A stretch of DNA of 64,000 nt from Pseudomonas sp. A-RE-19 (GCF_019956555.1 NZ_JAHBDQ010000010.1:62001-126000); one strand, 5' to 3'. Shown: positions 9,058-20,427, counted from the first letter of the stretch. Translations and numbers: made by a program. Notes: generated by a model from the letters alone, not told the origin.

Positions 9058-11181
9058 ATGGAATGCGCACAACCTACGCCAGCTGAAGGCAGCTCAATCC
9101 TATTAATTGTCGATGATTACCCTGAAAACCTGATTAGCATGCGTGCGTTGTTACAGCGCCAGGACTGGCAGGTCATTACCGCCGCTTCCGGTTTTGAAGC
9201 GCTCAGCCTGTTACTCGAACACGAAGTCGACCTGGTGTTGCTGGATGTGCAGATGCCGGGCATGGACGGTTTTGAAGTCGCGCGCCTGATGCGCGGCAGC
9301 CAGCGAACCCGCCTCACGCCGATCATTTTCCTGACCGCCAACGAACAATCCCAGGACGCTGTGATCAAGGGCTACGCCAGTGGCGCGGTGGATTACCTGT
9401 TCAAACCATTCGACCCGCAAATTCTCAAACCCAAAGTCCAGGCGCTGCTCGAGCACCAGCGTAGTCGCCGCGCCTTGCAGCAGTTGAGCCATGACCTGGA
9501 AGCCGCCCGGGCCTTCAATGCCTCGGTGCTGGATAACGCCGCCGAAGGCATTCTGGTGGTGGGTGAGGAGGGGCTGATTCGCTTTGCCAACCCGGCGATG
9601 TCCCGGCTGCTCAATGCCACGGTGCACGAGCTGCAAGGCAAGGAATTTCTGGATTTCCTGCAAAAGCCGCACATCCCGATCTGGGCCGACTCCGAATTGT
9701 TTGCCGGCTACAAACGCGGTGAAACCCTGCGCCTGCACGATGCGTTACTGCGTACGGCGCCCGGCCAGCAAGTGCCGGTGGCGTTGTCCTGCGCGCCTTT
9801 GCCCGCCGAGCAGCAGGCCATGGTGGTGACGGTGCTGGACATGTCGGTGGTACGCCACCTGCATCAGCAGCTGGAGTTCCAGGCCGTGACCGATCCGCTG
9901 ACCGGGCTGCTCAATCGCCGGGGTTTCTACCAGACCGTTGAAAACCTCCTGCTGCGCGGCGAACGTTCCGACAGCACCTGGGTGCTGTTGTACCTGGACC
10001 TCGACGGCTTCAAGCGGGTCAATGATTCCCTCGGCCACGATGCTGGCGACCGAGTGCTGCGGTGGGTGTCCGAGCAGTTGAAGGCGTGTCTGCGGCCCTT
10101 CGACATTCTGGCGCGGATGGGCGGCGATGAGTTCACCGCACTGCTGGATCTTGAGCTCCCCGAGCAGGCGGCGAAGATTGCCGAGAAGCTCATCGAGCGG
10201 GTGTCGATCTGTCAGCAAATCGAAGGCATGGACATCGCCTTGGGCGCCAGCATCGGCATTGCCACTTACCCCGATTGCGGGGCCAATCTCGACGGGTTAA
10301 TGCGGGCGTCCGACATCGCCATGTACGAAGCCAAGCGTGCCGGGCGTCAGCAATATCGCTTTTACGATCACGAAATGAATGGCCGTGCGCGCTCGCGGTT
10401 GATGCTTGAAGAGAGCGTGCGCACGGCCATCGAGAACCGCGATTTCAATTTGGTGTATCAGCCTCAAGTGGCCATCGCCGACGGGCAGATTCGCGGGTTC
10501 GAGGCGTTGCTGCGCTGGCAGCATCCGAGTGTCGGCGATGTACCGCCGGGCCTGTTTTTGCCGTTGCTGGAAGAGGCGCGGTTGATCAGTCGTCTGGGCA
10601 GCTGGATTTACCATCGCGGGGCCAAGCAACGAAAAGCCTGGGAAACCTTGTTTGCCGAAGACCTGGTACTGGGCGTCAGTTTGAGCAGCACGCAATTCGG
10701 TTTGCCCAACCTGGTCACCGAACTGCGTCAGGTGCTGGAGCGCCATGGTTTAAAGCCGCGTCAGCTGGAAGTCGAGGTCACGGAAGAAGCCTTGATGCTC
10801 AACCCCGATGAAACGCGCAAGCAATTGCGTTTGCTGCGCAATCTTGGGGTACGGGTGGCGCTGGATGACTTCGGCTCCGGCGCATGTTCGCTGGCGCACT
10901 TGCGAGACCTGCAGCTGGACACGCTCAAACTCGACCGGCATTTGATCGCCCGGTTGCCGGGCTCCGAACGGGATGCGGCGCTGGCACGCAGTGTCATTGA
11001 TCTGTGCAAACAGTTCGGTCTGTTGGTGATTGCCGAAGGGGTGGAGACGGTGGCGCAATATGAATGGCTGCAAGCCAACGGTTGCCAGTACGTGCAGGGT
11101 TTTCTGGTGGCGCGACCGTTGATGGCCGAAGACACCCGTCACTTTGTGGAACCGTTCGACTGGAACGCGCTGACGAGTTGA
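9058..11181 (+). CDS. REC-PAS-GGDEF-EAL two-domain cyclic-di-GMP enzyme
   Basis: 707 residues from the ATG at 9058; an alternative start at 9004 would add 18 residues of poor quality. Domains in order: a response-regulator receiver (about 10-130, phospho-acceptor Asp63 in LLDVQMPGMDG), a PAS domain (about 150-265), a GGDEF domain with intact GGDEF at 355-359 and an RxxD inhibitory site (RPFD, 346-349), and an EAL domain with EAL at 482-484, DDFGSG and AEGVET. Both catalytic signatures look intact, so it may make and break cyclic-di-GMP under control of phosphorylation. It has no membrane segment, and no partner histidine kinase lies nearby. Confidence 0.92.
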   Translation: MECAQPTPAEGSSILLIVDDYPENLISMRALLQRQDWQVITAASGFEALSLLLEHEVDLVLLDVQMPGMDGFEVARLMRGSQRTRLTPIIFLTANEQSQDAVIKGYASGAVDYLFKPFDPQILKPKVQALLEHQRSRRALQQLSHDLEAARAFNASVLDNAAEGILVVGEEGLIRFANPAMSRLLNATVHELQGKEFLDFLQKPHIPIWADSELFAGYKRGETLRLHDALLRTAPGQQVPVALSCAPLPAEQQAMVVTVLDMSVVRHLHQQLEFQAVTDPLTGLLNRRGFYQTVENLLLRGERSDSTWVLLYLDLDGFKRVNDSLGHDAGDRVLRWVSEQLKACLRPFDILARMGGDEFTALLDLELPEQAAKIAEKLIERVSICQQIEGMDIALGASIGIATYPDCGANLDGLMRASDIAMYEAKRAGRQQYRFYDHEMNGRARSRLMLEESVRTAIENRDFNLVYQPQVAIADGQIRGFEALLRWQHPSVGDVPPGLFLPLLEEARLISRLGSWIYHRGAKQRKAWETLFAEDLVLGVSLSSTQFGLPNLVTELRQVLERHGLKPRQLEVEVTEEALMLNPDETRKQLRLLRNLGVRVALDDFGSGACSLAHLRDLQLDTLKLDRHLIARLPGSERDAALARSVIDLCKQFGLLVIAEGVETVAQYEWLQANGCQYVQGFLVARPLMAEDTRHFVEPFDWNALTS

Positions 11182-11226
11182 ATTCGCTACACTGGCGACC
11201 ATTCCGTGATTTGTGTTGCCGCCCCA

Positions 11227-11718
11227 ATGACTGCGTTGAAATACCTCCAGGCCTATCCCGCTACGTTGCAGGATCAAGTGCGCCAGCTGATTGCCGAAGG
11301 CCGGCTGGGCGATTACCTGAGCCAGCGGTATCCGGAAAAGCACGGGGTGCAGAGCGACAAGGCGCTGTATGCCTATGCCTTGGACCTCAAACAGGAATAC
11401 CTGCGTAACGCCCCGGCGATCGACAAGGTGTTATTCGACAACCGTCTGGACCTGACCCACCGCGCGCTCGGCCTGCACACGGCGATCTCCCGGGTGCAGG
11501 GCGGCAAGCTCAAGGCCAAGAAAGAAATTCGCATCGCCTCGCTGTTCAAGGACGCGGCGCCGCAGTTTCTGAAAATGATCGTGGTGCATGAGCTGGCGCA
11601 CTTCAAGGAGTCGGATCACAACAAGGCGTTCTACAAGCTGTGCGAACACATGTTGCCGGGGTATCACCAGGTGGAGTTTGACTTGCGGGTGTACCTGACG
11701 TGGCGGGATATGCACTGA
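11227..11718 (+). CDS. YgjP-like metal-dependent hydrolase
   Basis: 163 residues. The zinc-binding motif HELAHFKESDHNKAFY near residue 120 is the HExxH-x(6)-H arrangement of the YgjP/WLM zincin-like group; the substrate of this group is uncertain. No signal peptide or membrane segment is present, so it is probably cytoplasmic. It starts 45 bases after the GGDEF/EAL gene and could share its transcript. Confidence 0.8.
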   Translation: MTALKYLQAYPATLQDQVRQLIAEGRLGDYLSQRYPEKHGVQSDKALYAYALDLKQEYLRNAPAIDKVLFDNRLDLTHRALGLHTAISRVQGGKLKAKKEIRIASLFKDAAPQFLKMIVVHELAHFKESDHNKAFYKLCEHMLPGYHQVEFDLRVYLTWRDMH

Positions 11719-11719
11719 A

Positions 11720-11760
11720 AGATCAAGATCAAAAGATCGCAGCCTTCGGCAGCTCCTGCG
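11720..11760. repeat. Single REP-like arm
   Basis: GATCAAAAGATCGCAGCC followed by TTCGGCAGCTCCTGCG; no full partner is seen. Confidence 0.65.
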
Positions 11761-11794
11761 CGCCTGTGGGCATCTTCTAATAAGGGGCGCATGG

Positions 11795-12091
11795 ATGGAC
11801 GTGAGCAAGACCAAGAGCAGCTTCTACCGCCGGTTATACGTGGCGTACCTGATCGACAGCGGGCTGGCCAGCAGCGTCCCGGCGTTGACTGAAGTGACTG
11901 GCATGCCCCGGCGCACGGCCCAGGACACCATCGCGGCATTGGCGGATCTGGATATTGTTTGTGAGTTCGAGCAGGAAGAAGGCGCGCGTAACCATGCAGG
12001 GCGCTATCGGATTCGCGAGTGGGGGGCGATTGATCGGGGGTGGATCGAGCGTAATCTGCGGCAGATTAAAGCGGTGTTGGAATATCCCTGA
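11795..12091 (+). CDS. Small winged helix-turn-helix protein
   Basis: 98 residues. The middle (VPALTEVTGMPRRTAQDTIAAL) reads as a helix-turn-helix, followed by a short beta wing (CEFEQEEG...GRYRI) and a C-terminal helix (IERNLRQIKAVLEY). It resembles the HTH_43 type of small winged-helix proteins. The function is unknown, but DNA binding is likely. An out-of-frame ATG at 11791 precedes the start. It may be cotranscribed with the YgjP-like gene. Confidence 0.7.
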   Translation: MDVSKTKSSFYRRLYVAYLIDSGLASSVPALTEVTGMPRRTAQDTIAALADLDIVCEFEQEEGARNHAGRYRIREWGAIDRGWIERNLRQIKAVLEYP

Positions 12092-12117
12092 AATCCTGCA
12101 GTGACAGGGCTGACGCC

Positions 12118-12182
12118 TTCGCGGGCAAGCCTCGCTCCTACAGGTCCGCTGTAAATCCGTAGGAGCGAGGCTTGCCCGCGAA
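12118..12182. repeat. REP-like inverted repeat pair (CGGGCAAGCCTCGCTCCTACAG family)
   Basis: Arms CGCGGGCAAGCCTCGCTCCT and its complement lie between the convergent winged-helix and acetyltransferase genes. Confidence 0.9.
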
Positions 12183-12189
12183 GAGGCCC

Positions 12190-12642
12190 TCAGGAGCGAC
12201 GCATCCCGATATGCGGAATGTCATCCTCCAGGTATTCCTCGCCTACCACCACAAACCCGTACCGCCCGTAATACCCCTGCAAATGCGCCTGGGCCGAGAG
12301 GTAGATCGGCACTTCAGGCCAGTGCTTTTCGGCCTGTTTCAACGCCTGGCTCATCATTTCATGCCCCAGCCCGGTGCCCCGTGCAGTGGGGGCGATAATC
12401 ACCCGCCCAATCACCACGTCGCCGCCCTGTAACTGTGGGTCGAGCAATCGCAGGTAGGCCACCAATCGATCCCCGTCCCAGCCCATCAAATGACAGGTAT
12501 CACCTTCCAGATCCTGACCATCGATGTCCTGATAAAGGCATTTCTGCTCGACGATGAACACCTCGGCACGCAGCTGCAAAATGGCATACAGCTGCTCCTT
12601 ACCCAGGTCGCTGTGGTGTTTGCAGATCCAATCGATTGTCAT
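12190..12642 (-). CDS. elaA: ElaA-family GNAT N-acetyltransferase
   Basis: 150 residues from the ATG at 12642 (MTIDWICKHHSDLGKEQLYA). The ElaA marks are LRAEVFIVEQ, then YQDIDGQDLE. The GNAT acetyl-CoA site follows as VIIAPTARGTGLGHEMM, with YGRYGFVVVGEEY and DDIPHIGMR at the C terminus. It should transfer an acetyl group from acetyl-CoA to an unknown amine. It is monocistronic and converges on the winged-helix gene. Confidence 0.9.
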   Translation of the reverse strand: MTIDWICKHHSDLGKEQLYAILQLRAEVFIVEQKCLYQDIDGQDLEGDTCHLMGWDGDRLVAYLRLLDPQLQGGDVVIGRVIIAPTARGTGLGHEMMSQALKQAEKHWPEVPIYLSAQAHLQGYYGRYGFVVVGEEYLEDDIPHIGMRRS

Positions 12643-12899
12643 CTTCAGATTCCTTGAACAACGTTGCTCCGATACTAAGCGTCCTGACACGGGATGTCTT
12701 TATGAAGAGAAATCTGTGATAAAGGCCAAAATGCCATCATTCATTTCTCGCGAGATTGTCTTCTTTGTGTAATCTGCGATGAAGCACTGCGCAACGGCCT
12801 CAATAAGCTAATGTTAGGACCTGGGTTTCGCCGGTAGGGAGCCTTGGAGTTTTGGCTGAAAAACACGTCGGGCAGCTCGCCCGCTAAGGATTTTCAAGC

Positions 12900-13637
12900 A
12901 TGCCGCGATTGCATCGAGCGTTTGCTTTGATTGGATTGCTGTTGCTGACACAGAGCGCGACAGCGGAAAAGCTGCGGCTGGTAGCCGATGCGTGGCCACC
13001 CTTTACCGACGCCACGCTGGTCAATGGCGGATTGGCCACGGACATCGTCAGCACTGCGTTGGCCCGGGCCGGTTATGCCAGTGATTTCGAACAGGTGCCG
13101 TGGGCGCGAGCCTTGTTTGGGGTGGGCGAGGGACGTTACGACGTGTTGGTCAACACCTGGTACACCGACGAGCGCACGAAGCTGGGGCAGTTTTCCGGTG
13201 AGTATCTGCTCAACCGGGTGCGCTTTCTCAAGCGCAAAGATGCGCCGATCGAATTCAGCAACCTGCAACAACTGCACACTTACCCGATCGCGGTGGTACG
13301 CGGTTATGCCTATTCGCACGAGTTTGATGACGATGTGTCGTTGCAGAAAGTCCCGGTGCATAACTTCGCCATGGCCGTACGGATGGTCGCGGCTGATCGG
13401 GTCAAACTGACTCTGGAAGACGAGTTCGTCGCCCGGTATTACCTCGCTCGTGAATCACCCAAAGTACGCAATGCCGTGGAGTTTTTGCCCAAGCCGTTGA
13501 GCGAGAACAGCCTGCATATTCTGGTGAGCCTGAAGAACCCGCTGCATGAACAGATCGTCGCCGGTTTTGACCGCGAGATTGCGGCGATGAAGGTTGATGG
13601 AAGTTATGACAAGTTGCTCAAGCAGCATGGGATGTAA
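12900..13637 (+). CDS. Periplasmic substrate-binding protein, family 3-like
   Basis: 245 residues. A Sec signal peptide ends about residue 22 (LLLTQSATA|EK). The mature chain follows the small bilobal binding-protein pattern: LRLVADAWPPFT at the N terminus, GLATDIVSTALARAGY, VPWARALFGVGEGRYDVLVNTW, and a C-terminal VSLKNPLHEQIVAGFDREIAAMK. These proteins bind amino acids or similar small ligands, or act as sensors. No transporter permease or ATPase is adjacent, so the ligand and partner are unknown. Confidence 0.85.
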   Translation: MPRLHRAFALIGLLLLTQSATAEKLRLVADAWPPFTDATLVNGGLATDIVSTALARAGYASDFEQVPWARALFGVGEGRYDVLVNTWYTDERTKLGQFSGEYLLNRVRFLKRKDAPIEFSNLQQLHTYPIAVVRGYAYSHEFDDDVSLQKVPVHNFAMAVRMVAADRVKLTLEDEFVARYYLARESPKVRNAVEFLPKPLSENSLHILVSLKNPLHEQIVAGFDREIAAMKVDGSYDKLLKQHGM

Positions 13638-13665
13638 TGAGAGGGTTTTGTGGGTGGCTGATGAC

Positions 13666-13763
13666 CTCATCGCGAGCAGGCTCGCTCCCACAGGGGCTGC
13701 GGTACATAGCGGATCTGTGTCCGACCCAAAATCCAATGTGGGAGCGAGCCTGCTCGCGATGAG
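13666..13763. repeat. REP-like inverted repeat pair (GTGGGAGCGAGCC family)
   Basis: Arms begin CTCATCGCGAGCAGGCTCGC and end in its complement. It sits between convergent genes. Confidence 0.9.
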
Positions 13764-13785
13764 GCCCGCCCAATCAGCAAAAATC

Positions 13786-15969
13786 TCAGGCTTCGCTAGT
13801 GTCTTTAATGAGATGCGCCGCCAACGTCCGCAACGGCCCCAACTGCCGGCAAATCAACGCCAGTTGCGTCTGCACCAGCCGCTGCCCTTCATCGATCTCA
13901 TCCGGCATCTGCTCAAGCGCATTGGCCAGCGCTTCTTCCTTGTCGCTCTGTATGGCAACGGGTTGTTTGCTCGCCAGGCCTTGGGCGATTTCGTCGAGGC
14001 TGGCGGCCAGGTTCACGCCGGCGCCGTCGATCAAATGCTCGCGCACGTCCGATGGTAGCTGGGTTTCGCGATGCGCCCCCAGTCCCGACAAATAGCTGAG
14101 CAAGGTGTGCGACAGCACCAGGAAACGAAACCCGACATCCGCTTCCTTACGAAAGTGCCCCGGCTCCATCAGCATGTTGGCCAACGTCGTCGACAACGCG
14201 GCATCGGCGTTGTGCGCGTTGCGTCGGGCCAGACGATAAGCCAGGTCGTCGCTTTTACCGGCGGCGTATTGCTGCATGATCTGGCGCAGGTAAATGCTGT
14301 TGCAAGTCAGGGTATTGGCCAGCACTTTGTTCAGGCGTCGACCCTGCCAGTCTGGCAGAAACAGAAATACAGCCAGCCCGGCGATCAGGCTGCCCAGCAA
14401 GGTATCGAACAGTCGCGGCAGGAGTAGCCCATAACCATCGCCCACCTGGTTGAAGCAAAACAGCACCATGATCGTGATCGCGGCAGTCGCCAGGGTGTAG
14501 CGGGTGGTGCGGTTGGTAAAGAACACCACCCCGGCAACGATGGCGAAGCTCGACTGGATCAACGGGTTCGGGAACAGATCGAACAGCGCCCAGGCCACGG
14601 TCAGGCCAATGGCGGTGCCGATGATCCGCTGCCCAAGTTTGCGGCGGGTGGCGCCGTAATTCGGCTGACAGACAAACAGCGTGGTGAGGATGATCCAGTA
14701 ACCTTGCGACGGGTGGATCAAATGCACCATGCCGTAGCCGATGCTCAACGCCAGGGGCAAGCGCAGGGCATGGCGGAACAGCAACGAGGTTGGCGTCAGC
14801 TGCGTGCGCAAGCGTATCCAGACATCCTTGAGGCTGCGGGGTGAGCGGTCGAGCAGGCTGCTGTCGGTGGCGTCCGCGAGCGCATCGGGGTTGCTGGCGT
14901 CGCTGAGCAAACGGTCGAGGGTGCCGAGGTTGGCGGCCAATGCCCGCAACGAACGCAGCAGACCACGCCAGGCCGGATTGCTCTGGATGCGCAGGTGTTC
15001 GAGGGAGGCGTGCAGGTCGCTCAAGGCTTCGGCAAAGCTTGCGTCATAGATGAATGGCTGACGCATCTGGATCGATTCGGCCAGGGCGCGGCAAGCCTTG
15101 CCTTGCTGGCGCAGCAGGCGCTGACAGCGGAACAGCACGTCGCTGTGGAAGAACGCTTCGGCCAGCGCGTTGTAGGGGTAGTGCGAGGAGCTGGCGCGCT
15201 CGTGGATGTCCTGGGCGAGAAAATACAGCTTCAGGTAACGGCTAAGCTTCGAACCGGGTCGGCCATCACCAACCCTGTGCAGAATGATTTCCTTGGCGGC
15301 GTTCAGGGCTGCCACCACCCGGCCATTCTGCTGGGCCAGTTCCAGTCGCCGCGCTTCCACGTCCATCTGCCGGATCGGTTCGAACAGCGACGATTTCAGC
15401 TTCAGGTAATAACCCAGTTCACGGAACAACCGCGCCAGGCTTTGCTGCACCGGTTGATTGGAAAACATCGCCTGCCACAGCACCGAGAGCAAGCCATACC
15501 AGGCCGCACCGGCCACCAGCAGCACCGGCTCGTGCCAGAAATCAGTGACCGCGCCGCCGCGCTGGTCCACACCGATCATGGTGTAGACCGATAGAATCAG
15601 CGTCGCCGACGCAATCGCCCCATACCGTTCGCCCAGAGCGCCGAGCATGGTCAGACAGAAGCTGGCCAGGGCAAAGGCGATGATAAAGAGGACGGGGTAG
15701 GGGAAGAGCAGTTCGACGGACAGGGCGGCGACCATAAAACACATCAGCGTCACGGCCAGTGCGTTGAGGCGGCCCTGCCAACTGTCGTCGGTTTCGGCCA
15801 GGGCACTGGCGATAATCCCCAGGAACAACGGGATCAGCAGACCCATTTCGTCCTTGTACCAACACAGCGCCATGCTGCCGGTCAGGGCGATGAATACCCG
15901 CACGCTGTAACTGAATTTATCCAGCGCCCAGAGGCGACGCAGAGACTGACGGAATGTGGTCGATGACAT
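13786..15969 (-). CDS. YccS/FUSC-family inner-membrane protein
   Basis: 727 residues. There are two blocks of hydrophobic segments, one near residues 20-150 (LTGSMALCWYKDEMGLLIPL and on) and one near residues 395-520 (LALSIGYGMVHLI, YWIILTTLFVCQPNYGATR). They are separated by a long soluble helical region, and a cytoplasmic tail follows. The PNYGATRRKLGQRIIGTAIG segment is the FUSC/aromatic acid exporter signature. It is probably a YccS-like efflux-type protein of unknown substrate, and is monocistronic. Confidence 0.88.
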   Translation of the reverse strand: MSSTTFRQSLRRLWALDKFSYSVRVFIALTGSMALCWYKDEMGLLIPLFLGIIASALAETDDSWQGRLNALAVTLMCFMVAALSVELLFPYPVLFIIAFALASFCLTMLGALGERYGAIASATLILSVYTMIGVDQRGGAVTDFWHEPVLLVAGAAWYGLLSVLWQAMFSNQPVQQSLARLFRELGYYLKLKSSLFEPIRQMDVEARRLELAQQNGRVVAALNAAKEIILHRVGDGRPGSKLSRYLKLYFLAQDIHERASSSHYPYNALAEAFFHSDVLFRCQRLLRQQGKACRALAESIQMRQPFIYDASFAEALSDLHASLEHLRIQSNPAWRGLLRSLRALAANLGTLDRLLSDASNPDALADATDSSLLDRSPRSLKDVWIRLRTQLTPTSLLFRHALRLPLALSIGYGMVHLIHPSQGYWIILTTLFVCQPNYGATRRKLGQRIIGTAIGLTVAWALFDLFPNPLIQSSFAIVAGVVFFTNRTTRYTLATAAITIMVLFCFNQVGDGYGLLLPRLFDTLLGSLIAGLAVFLFLPDWQGRRLNKVLANTLTCNSIYLRQIMQQYAAGKSDDLAYRLARRNAHNADAALSTTLANMLMEPGHFRKEADVGFRFLVLSHTLLSYLSGLGAHRETQLPSDVREHLIDGAGVNLAASLDEIAQGLASKQPVAIQSDKEEALANALEQMPDEIDEGQRLVQTQLALICRQLGPLRTLAAHLIKDTSEA

Positions 15970-16088
15970 GAAGTGCGAAGGCCTTCCGAGGCAATGACGC
16001 TAAATTGAGCCAGTAATGACGCCGACGCAATGGCGCCGATCACATCTGACAGCAAAATCTGTTCCTTTAAAGATCAACGCATAACGAA

Positions 16089-16178
16089 TGTGGGAGCGAG
16101 CCTGCTCGCGATGAGGCCGGTACATTCAACATTTATGTCGACTGTCAGACCGCTATCGCGAGCAGGCTCGCTCCCACA
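16089..16178. repeat. REP-like inverted repeat pair (GTGGGAGCGAGCC family)
   Basis: Arms TGTGGGAGCGAGCCTGCTCG and its complement lie upstream of the YccS-like gene and downstream of the flavoprotein gene. Confidence 0.9.
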
Positions 16179-16192
16179 GGTTATTGGTTCGA

Positions 16193-17398
16193 TCAGACGA
16201 ATTGCGCGGCAGCGTAACCGGAGGCCCAGGCCCACTGAAAGTTGAAGCCGCCCAGATGCCCGGTAACGTCGAGCACTTCACCAATGAAATACAGACCGGG
16301 GCTTTTCAACGATTCCATGGTCTTGGACGACACTTCACGCGTGTCGACGCCGCCCAGGGTCACTTCGGCAGTGCGGTAGCCTTCGGTACCGGCCGGAACG
16401 ACTTTCCAGCTCGCCAGTTTTTCGGCGATGTCCGCCAGTTCGGCGTGGGTGTACTGCTTCATCGGTTTGGAGACGAACCAGTTGTCCGCCAGCAGGTTGG
16501 CCATCTTCTTGGTGAAGATTTCACCGAGCAGGGTTTTCAACTCACTGTTGGGACGTTCGGCCTGCTGCTGTTGCAGCCAGCTCGGCACGTCGTGATCCGG
16601 CATCAGGTTGATCTCCACCGTGTCGCCGGATTCCCAGAACGACGAGATCTGCAAAATTGCCGGGCCACTGAGGCCGCGGTGGGTGAACAGGATGTTCTCG
16701 CGGAAACTCTGGTCGTTGCAGCTCACCAGGCAATCCACCGACGTGCCGGACAGCTCGGTGCACAGTTCCTTGAGCTGATCGGTGATGGTGAACGGCACCA
16801 GACCGGCGCGGGTTGGCAGCAGATCGTGGCCGAACTGCCTGGCCACTTGATAACCGAAACCGGTGGCGCCGAGGGTCGGAATCGACAGGCCGCCGGTGGC
16901 AATCACCAGGGATTCACATGTGATCTGGTCGAGGGTGGTTTGCAGCAGGTAGCCGCTTTCCATTTTCTCGATGTGCTGGATCGAAGTGTCCAGGTGCAGG
17001 CTGACGCCGGCCTGATCGCATTCGTCGAGCAGCAGGCCGAGGATGTCGCTGGATTTGTTATCGCAGAACAACTGGCCGAGTTTTTTCTCGTGGTACGGCA
17101 CGCCATGTTTGGCGACCATGCCGATGAAATCCCACTGGGTATAGCGGGCCAGGGCAGATTTGCAGAAGTGTTCATTCTGCGAGAGGAAATTGCTCGGTTC
17201 GGTGTACATGTTGGTGAAATTGCAGCGTCCACCGCCCGACATGAGGATTTTCTTGCCGGCCTTGTTCGCGTGGTCGAGCAGCATCACCTTGCGCCCGCGC
17301 CCGGCGGCGGTCAGCGCACACATCAACCCTGCGGCGCCAGCGCCAATGATCACGACTTCGGTAGAGCGCAAAACGGTGTCCTCTTGATGTGTCGCCAC
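16193..17398 (-). CDS. HI0933/YhiN-family flavoprotein
   Basis: 401 residues. An FAD-binding Rossmann motif (VVIIGAGAAGLMCALTAAGRG) starts near residue 12. It is followed by the family's GRCNFTN segment (SGGGRCNFTNMY) and a second dinucleotide-like motif (VIATGGLSIPTLGATGFGY). The C terminus has TLGGVDTREVSSKTMES and NFQWAWASGYAAAQ. The family is thought to be NAD(P)/FAD-dependent oxidoreductases of uncertain substrate. No functional partner is adjacent. Confidence 0.9.
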   Translation of the reverse strand: MATHQEDTVLRSTEVVIIGAGAAGLMCALTAAGRGRKVMLLDHANKAGKKILMSGGGRCNFTNMYTEPSNFLSQNEHFCKSALARYTQWDFIGMVAKHGVPYHEKKLGQLFCDNKSSDILGLLLDECDQAGVSLHLDTSIQHIEKMESGYLLQTTLDQITCESLVIATGGLSIPTLGATGFGYQVARQFGHDLLPTRAGLVPFTITDQLKELCTELSGTSVDCLVSCNDQSFRENILFTHRGLSGPAILQISSFWESGDTVEINLMPDHDVPSWLQQQQAERPNSELKTLLGEIFTKKMANLLADNWFVSKPMKQYTHAELADIAEKLASWKVVPAGTEGYRTAEVTLGGVDTREVSSKTMESLKSPGLYFIGEVLDVTGHLGGFNFQWAWASGYAAAQFV

Positions 17399-17407
17399 AA
17401 AACAAAC

Positions 17408-17497
17408 TGTGGGAGCGAGCCTGCTCGCGATGGGGGCTGCACATTCAACATAGATGTTGTTTGACAGTCCGCTATCGCGAGCAGGCTCGCTCCCACA
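17408..17497. repeat. REP-like inverted repeat pair (GTGGGAGCGAGCC family)
   Basis: Arms TGTGGGAGCGAGCCTGCTCG and its complement lie between the helicase and flavoprotein genes. Confidence 0.9.
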
Positions 17498-17514
17498 GGG
17501 GGTATACGTTGCTC

Positions 17515-18915
<1,401 letters not shown>

Positions 18916-18957
18916 AACAAAATGTCGCGCAGTGTATCAGTCCTATGGCCATTCGCC

Positions 18958-20385
18958 CTAAGGCTCGATGTGTTCTTCCGGATGCTTGACGCGCCGTCCG
19001 TCAGTTCTGGACAGCTGCGAGAAGATCGTTGCAGCCAGCATCGCCATGATTCCGACGGTTACAAACGTCAGCTGGAACGCGCCCAGCACCGTGTCCACGC
19101 CGTCATTGCCGATCTCTGCCGTGAAGCCGCCGAGCAGGGCGCCGGCGCAGGCTACACCGAGGCTCAGGGACAATTGCGCGACCACCGACAGCAAACTGTT
19201 GCCGCTGCTGGCGCTGGCGTCGTCGAGGTCGATCAGGGTCACGGTGTTCATGGCGGTGAACTGCAAGGAGTTGATCGCCCCCAGAATCGCCAACTGAGCC
19301 AGCAGCAGCCAATACGGCGTCTGCTCGCTGACCAGGCCCATGCTTGCCAGCATGATCCCCAGCGCCAGTGTGTTGCCGGTCAGCACGGTGCGGTAGCCGA
19401 AACGTTCGATCAGCGGCCGAGCCACTGACTTGGCGACCATCGCGGCAGCGGCCAGGGGCAGCATGCTCATCCCGGCCTGAGACGGCGAATAACCCAGCGC
19501 CACTTGCAGCAGCAATGGCACCAGGAACGGTAATGCGCCGCTGCCGAGGCGAGCGAACAGGTTACCGAGGATGCCCACGGCAAAGGTTCGGGTTTTGAAC
19601 AACGACGGCGCGAACAACGGATTATCGACGTGCCCGGCCCGCAGCCAATACGCCGCCAGACAGGCCATGCCGCCAAACAGCAGCAACATCACCCGCAAGT
19701 GCGGCAGGTGCAGTTCGCCGAGGCCTTCCATGGCGATGGTGATCAGTACCATCGCCGCGCCAAACAGTAAAAAGCCCATGCCATCGAAGCGGGTGCGCTC
19801 GCTGCCGCGCAGGTCGGGGATGAACTTCCACACCGCGTAGCAACCGAGGACACCCACCGGCAGGTTGATCAGGAAGATCCAGTGCCAGGTCAGGTATTGC
19901 ACCATCCAGCCGCCCATGGTCGGGCCGATCAGCGGGCCGAGCAAACCGGGAATGGTAATGAACCCCATGATCCGCACCAGATCCGAGCGCGGATACGCGC
20001 GCAGCACCACCAGTCGCCCGACCGGCAACATCAAGGCGCCGCCCAGGCCCTGAATCACCCGCGCGCCGATAAGCATGCTCAGAGTGCTCGACAAGGCGCA
20101 GAGCAATGAGCCGAAGCTGAACAGGAGGATCGCGCCGAAGAAGATTTTCCGGGTGCCGAAGCGGTCGGCGATCCAGCCGGAGGCGGGGATCAACAAGGCG
20201 ACGGTGAGCATGTAGGCGATGATTACGCCTTGCATGCGCAACGGGTCTTCGGCCAGGTCACGGGCCATGGCGGGGAGGGCGGTGTTGAGGATTGTCCCGT
20301 CGAGGGATTGCATGAAGAAAGCAATGGCGACGACCCACGGTACCCAGCGGGCGGTGACAGCGTCGAGAGGTGGGCGGTTGGGCAT
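18958..20385 (-). CDS. MFS transporter, DHA2-type (MdtD-like)
   Basis: 475 residues with about 14 hydrophobic segments. The motif A-like loop SGWIADRFGTRKIFFGA follows the second segment, and motif C-like GPLIGPTMGGWMVQYLTWHW the fifth. FMQSLDGTILNTALPAMA at the N terminus is typical of drug:H+ antiporters of the DHA2 family. The substrate is unknown. It lies upstream of dbpA on the same strand, 42 bases apart, so readthrough is possible. Confidence 0.88.
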   Translation of the reverse strand: MPNRPPLDAVTARWVPWVVAIAFFMQSLDGTILNTALPAMARDLAEDPLRMQGVIIAYMLTVALLIPASGWIADRFGTRKIFFGAILLFSFGSLLCALSSTLSMLIGARVIQGLGGALMLPVGRLVVLRAYPRSDLVRIMGFITIPGLLGPLIGPTMGGWMVQYLTWHWIFLINLPVGVLGCYAVWKFIPDLRGSERTRFDGMGFLLFGAAMVLITIAMEGLGELHLPHLRVMLLLFGGMACLAAYWLRAGHVDNPLFAPSLFKTRTFAVGILGNLFARLGSGALPFLVPLLLQVALGYSPSQAGMSMLPLAAAAMVAKSVARPLIERFGYRTVLTGNTLALGIMLASMGLVSEQTPYWLLLAQLAILGAINSLQFTAMNTVTLIDLDDASASSGNSLLSVVAQLSLSLGVACAGALLGGFTAEIGNDGVDTVLGAFQLTFVTVGIMAMLAATIFSQLSRTDGRRVKHPEEHIEP

Positions 20386-20427
20386 GGGACCTCTTGTGGG
20401 TGTAAGTCAGGTAATCCGTGGTGACTT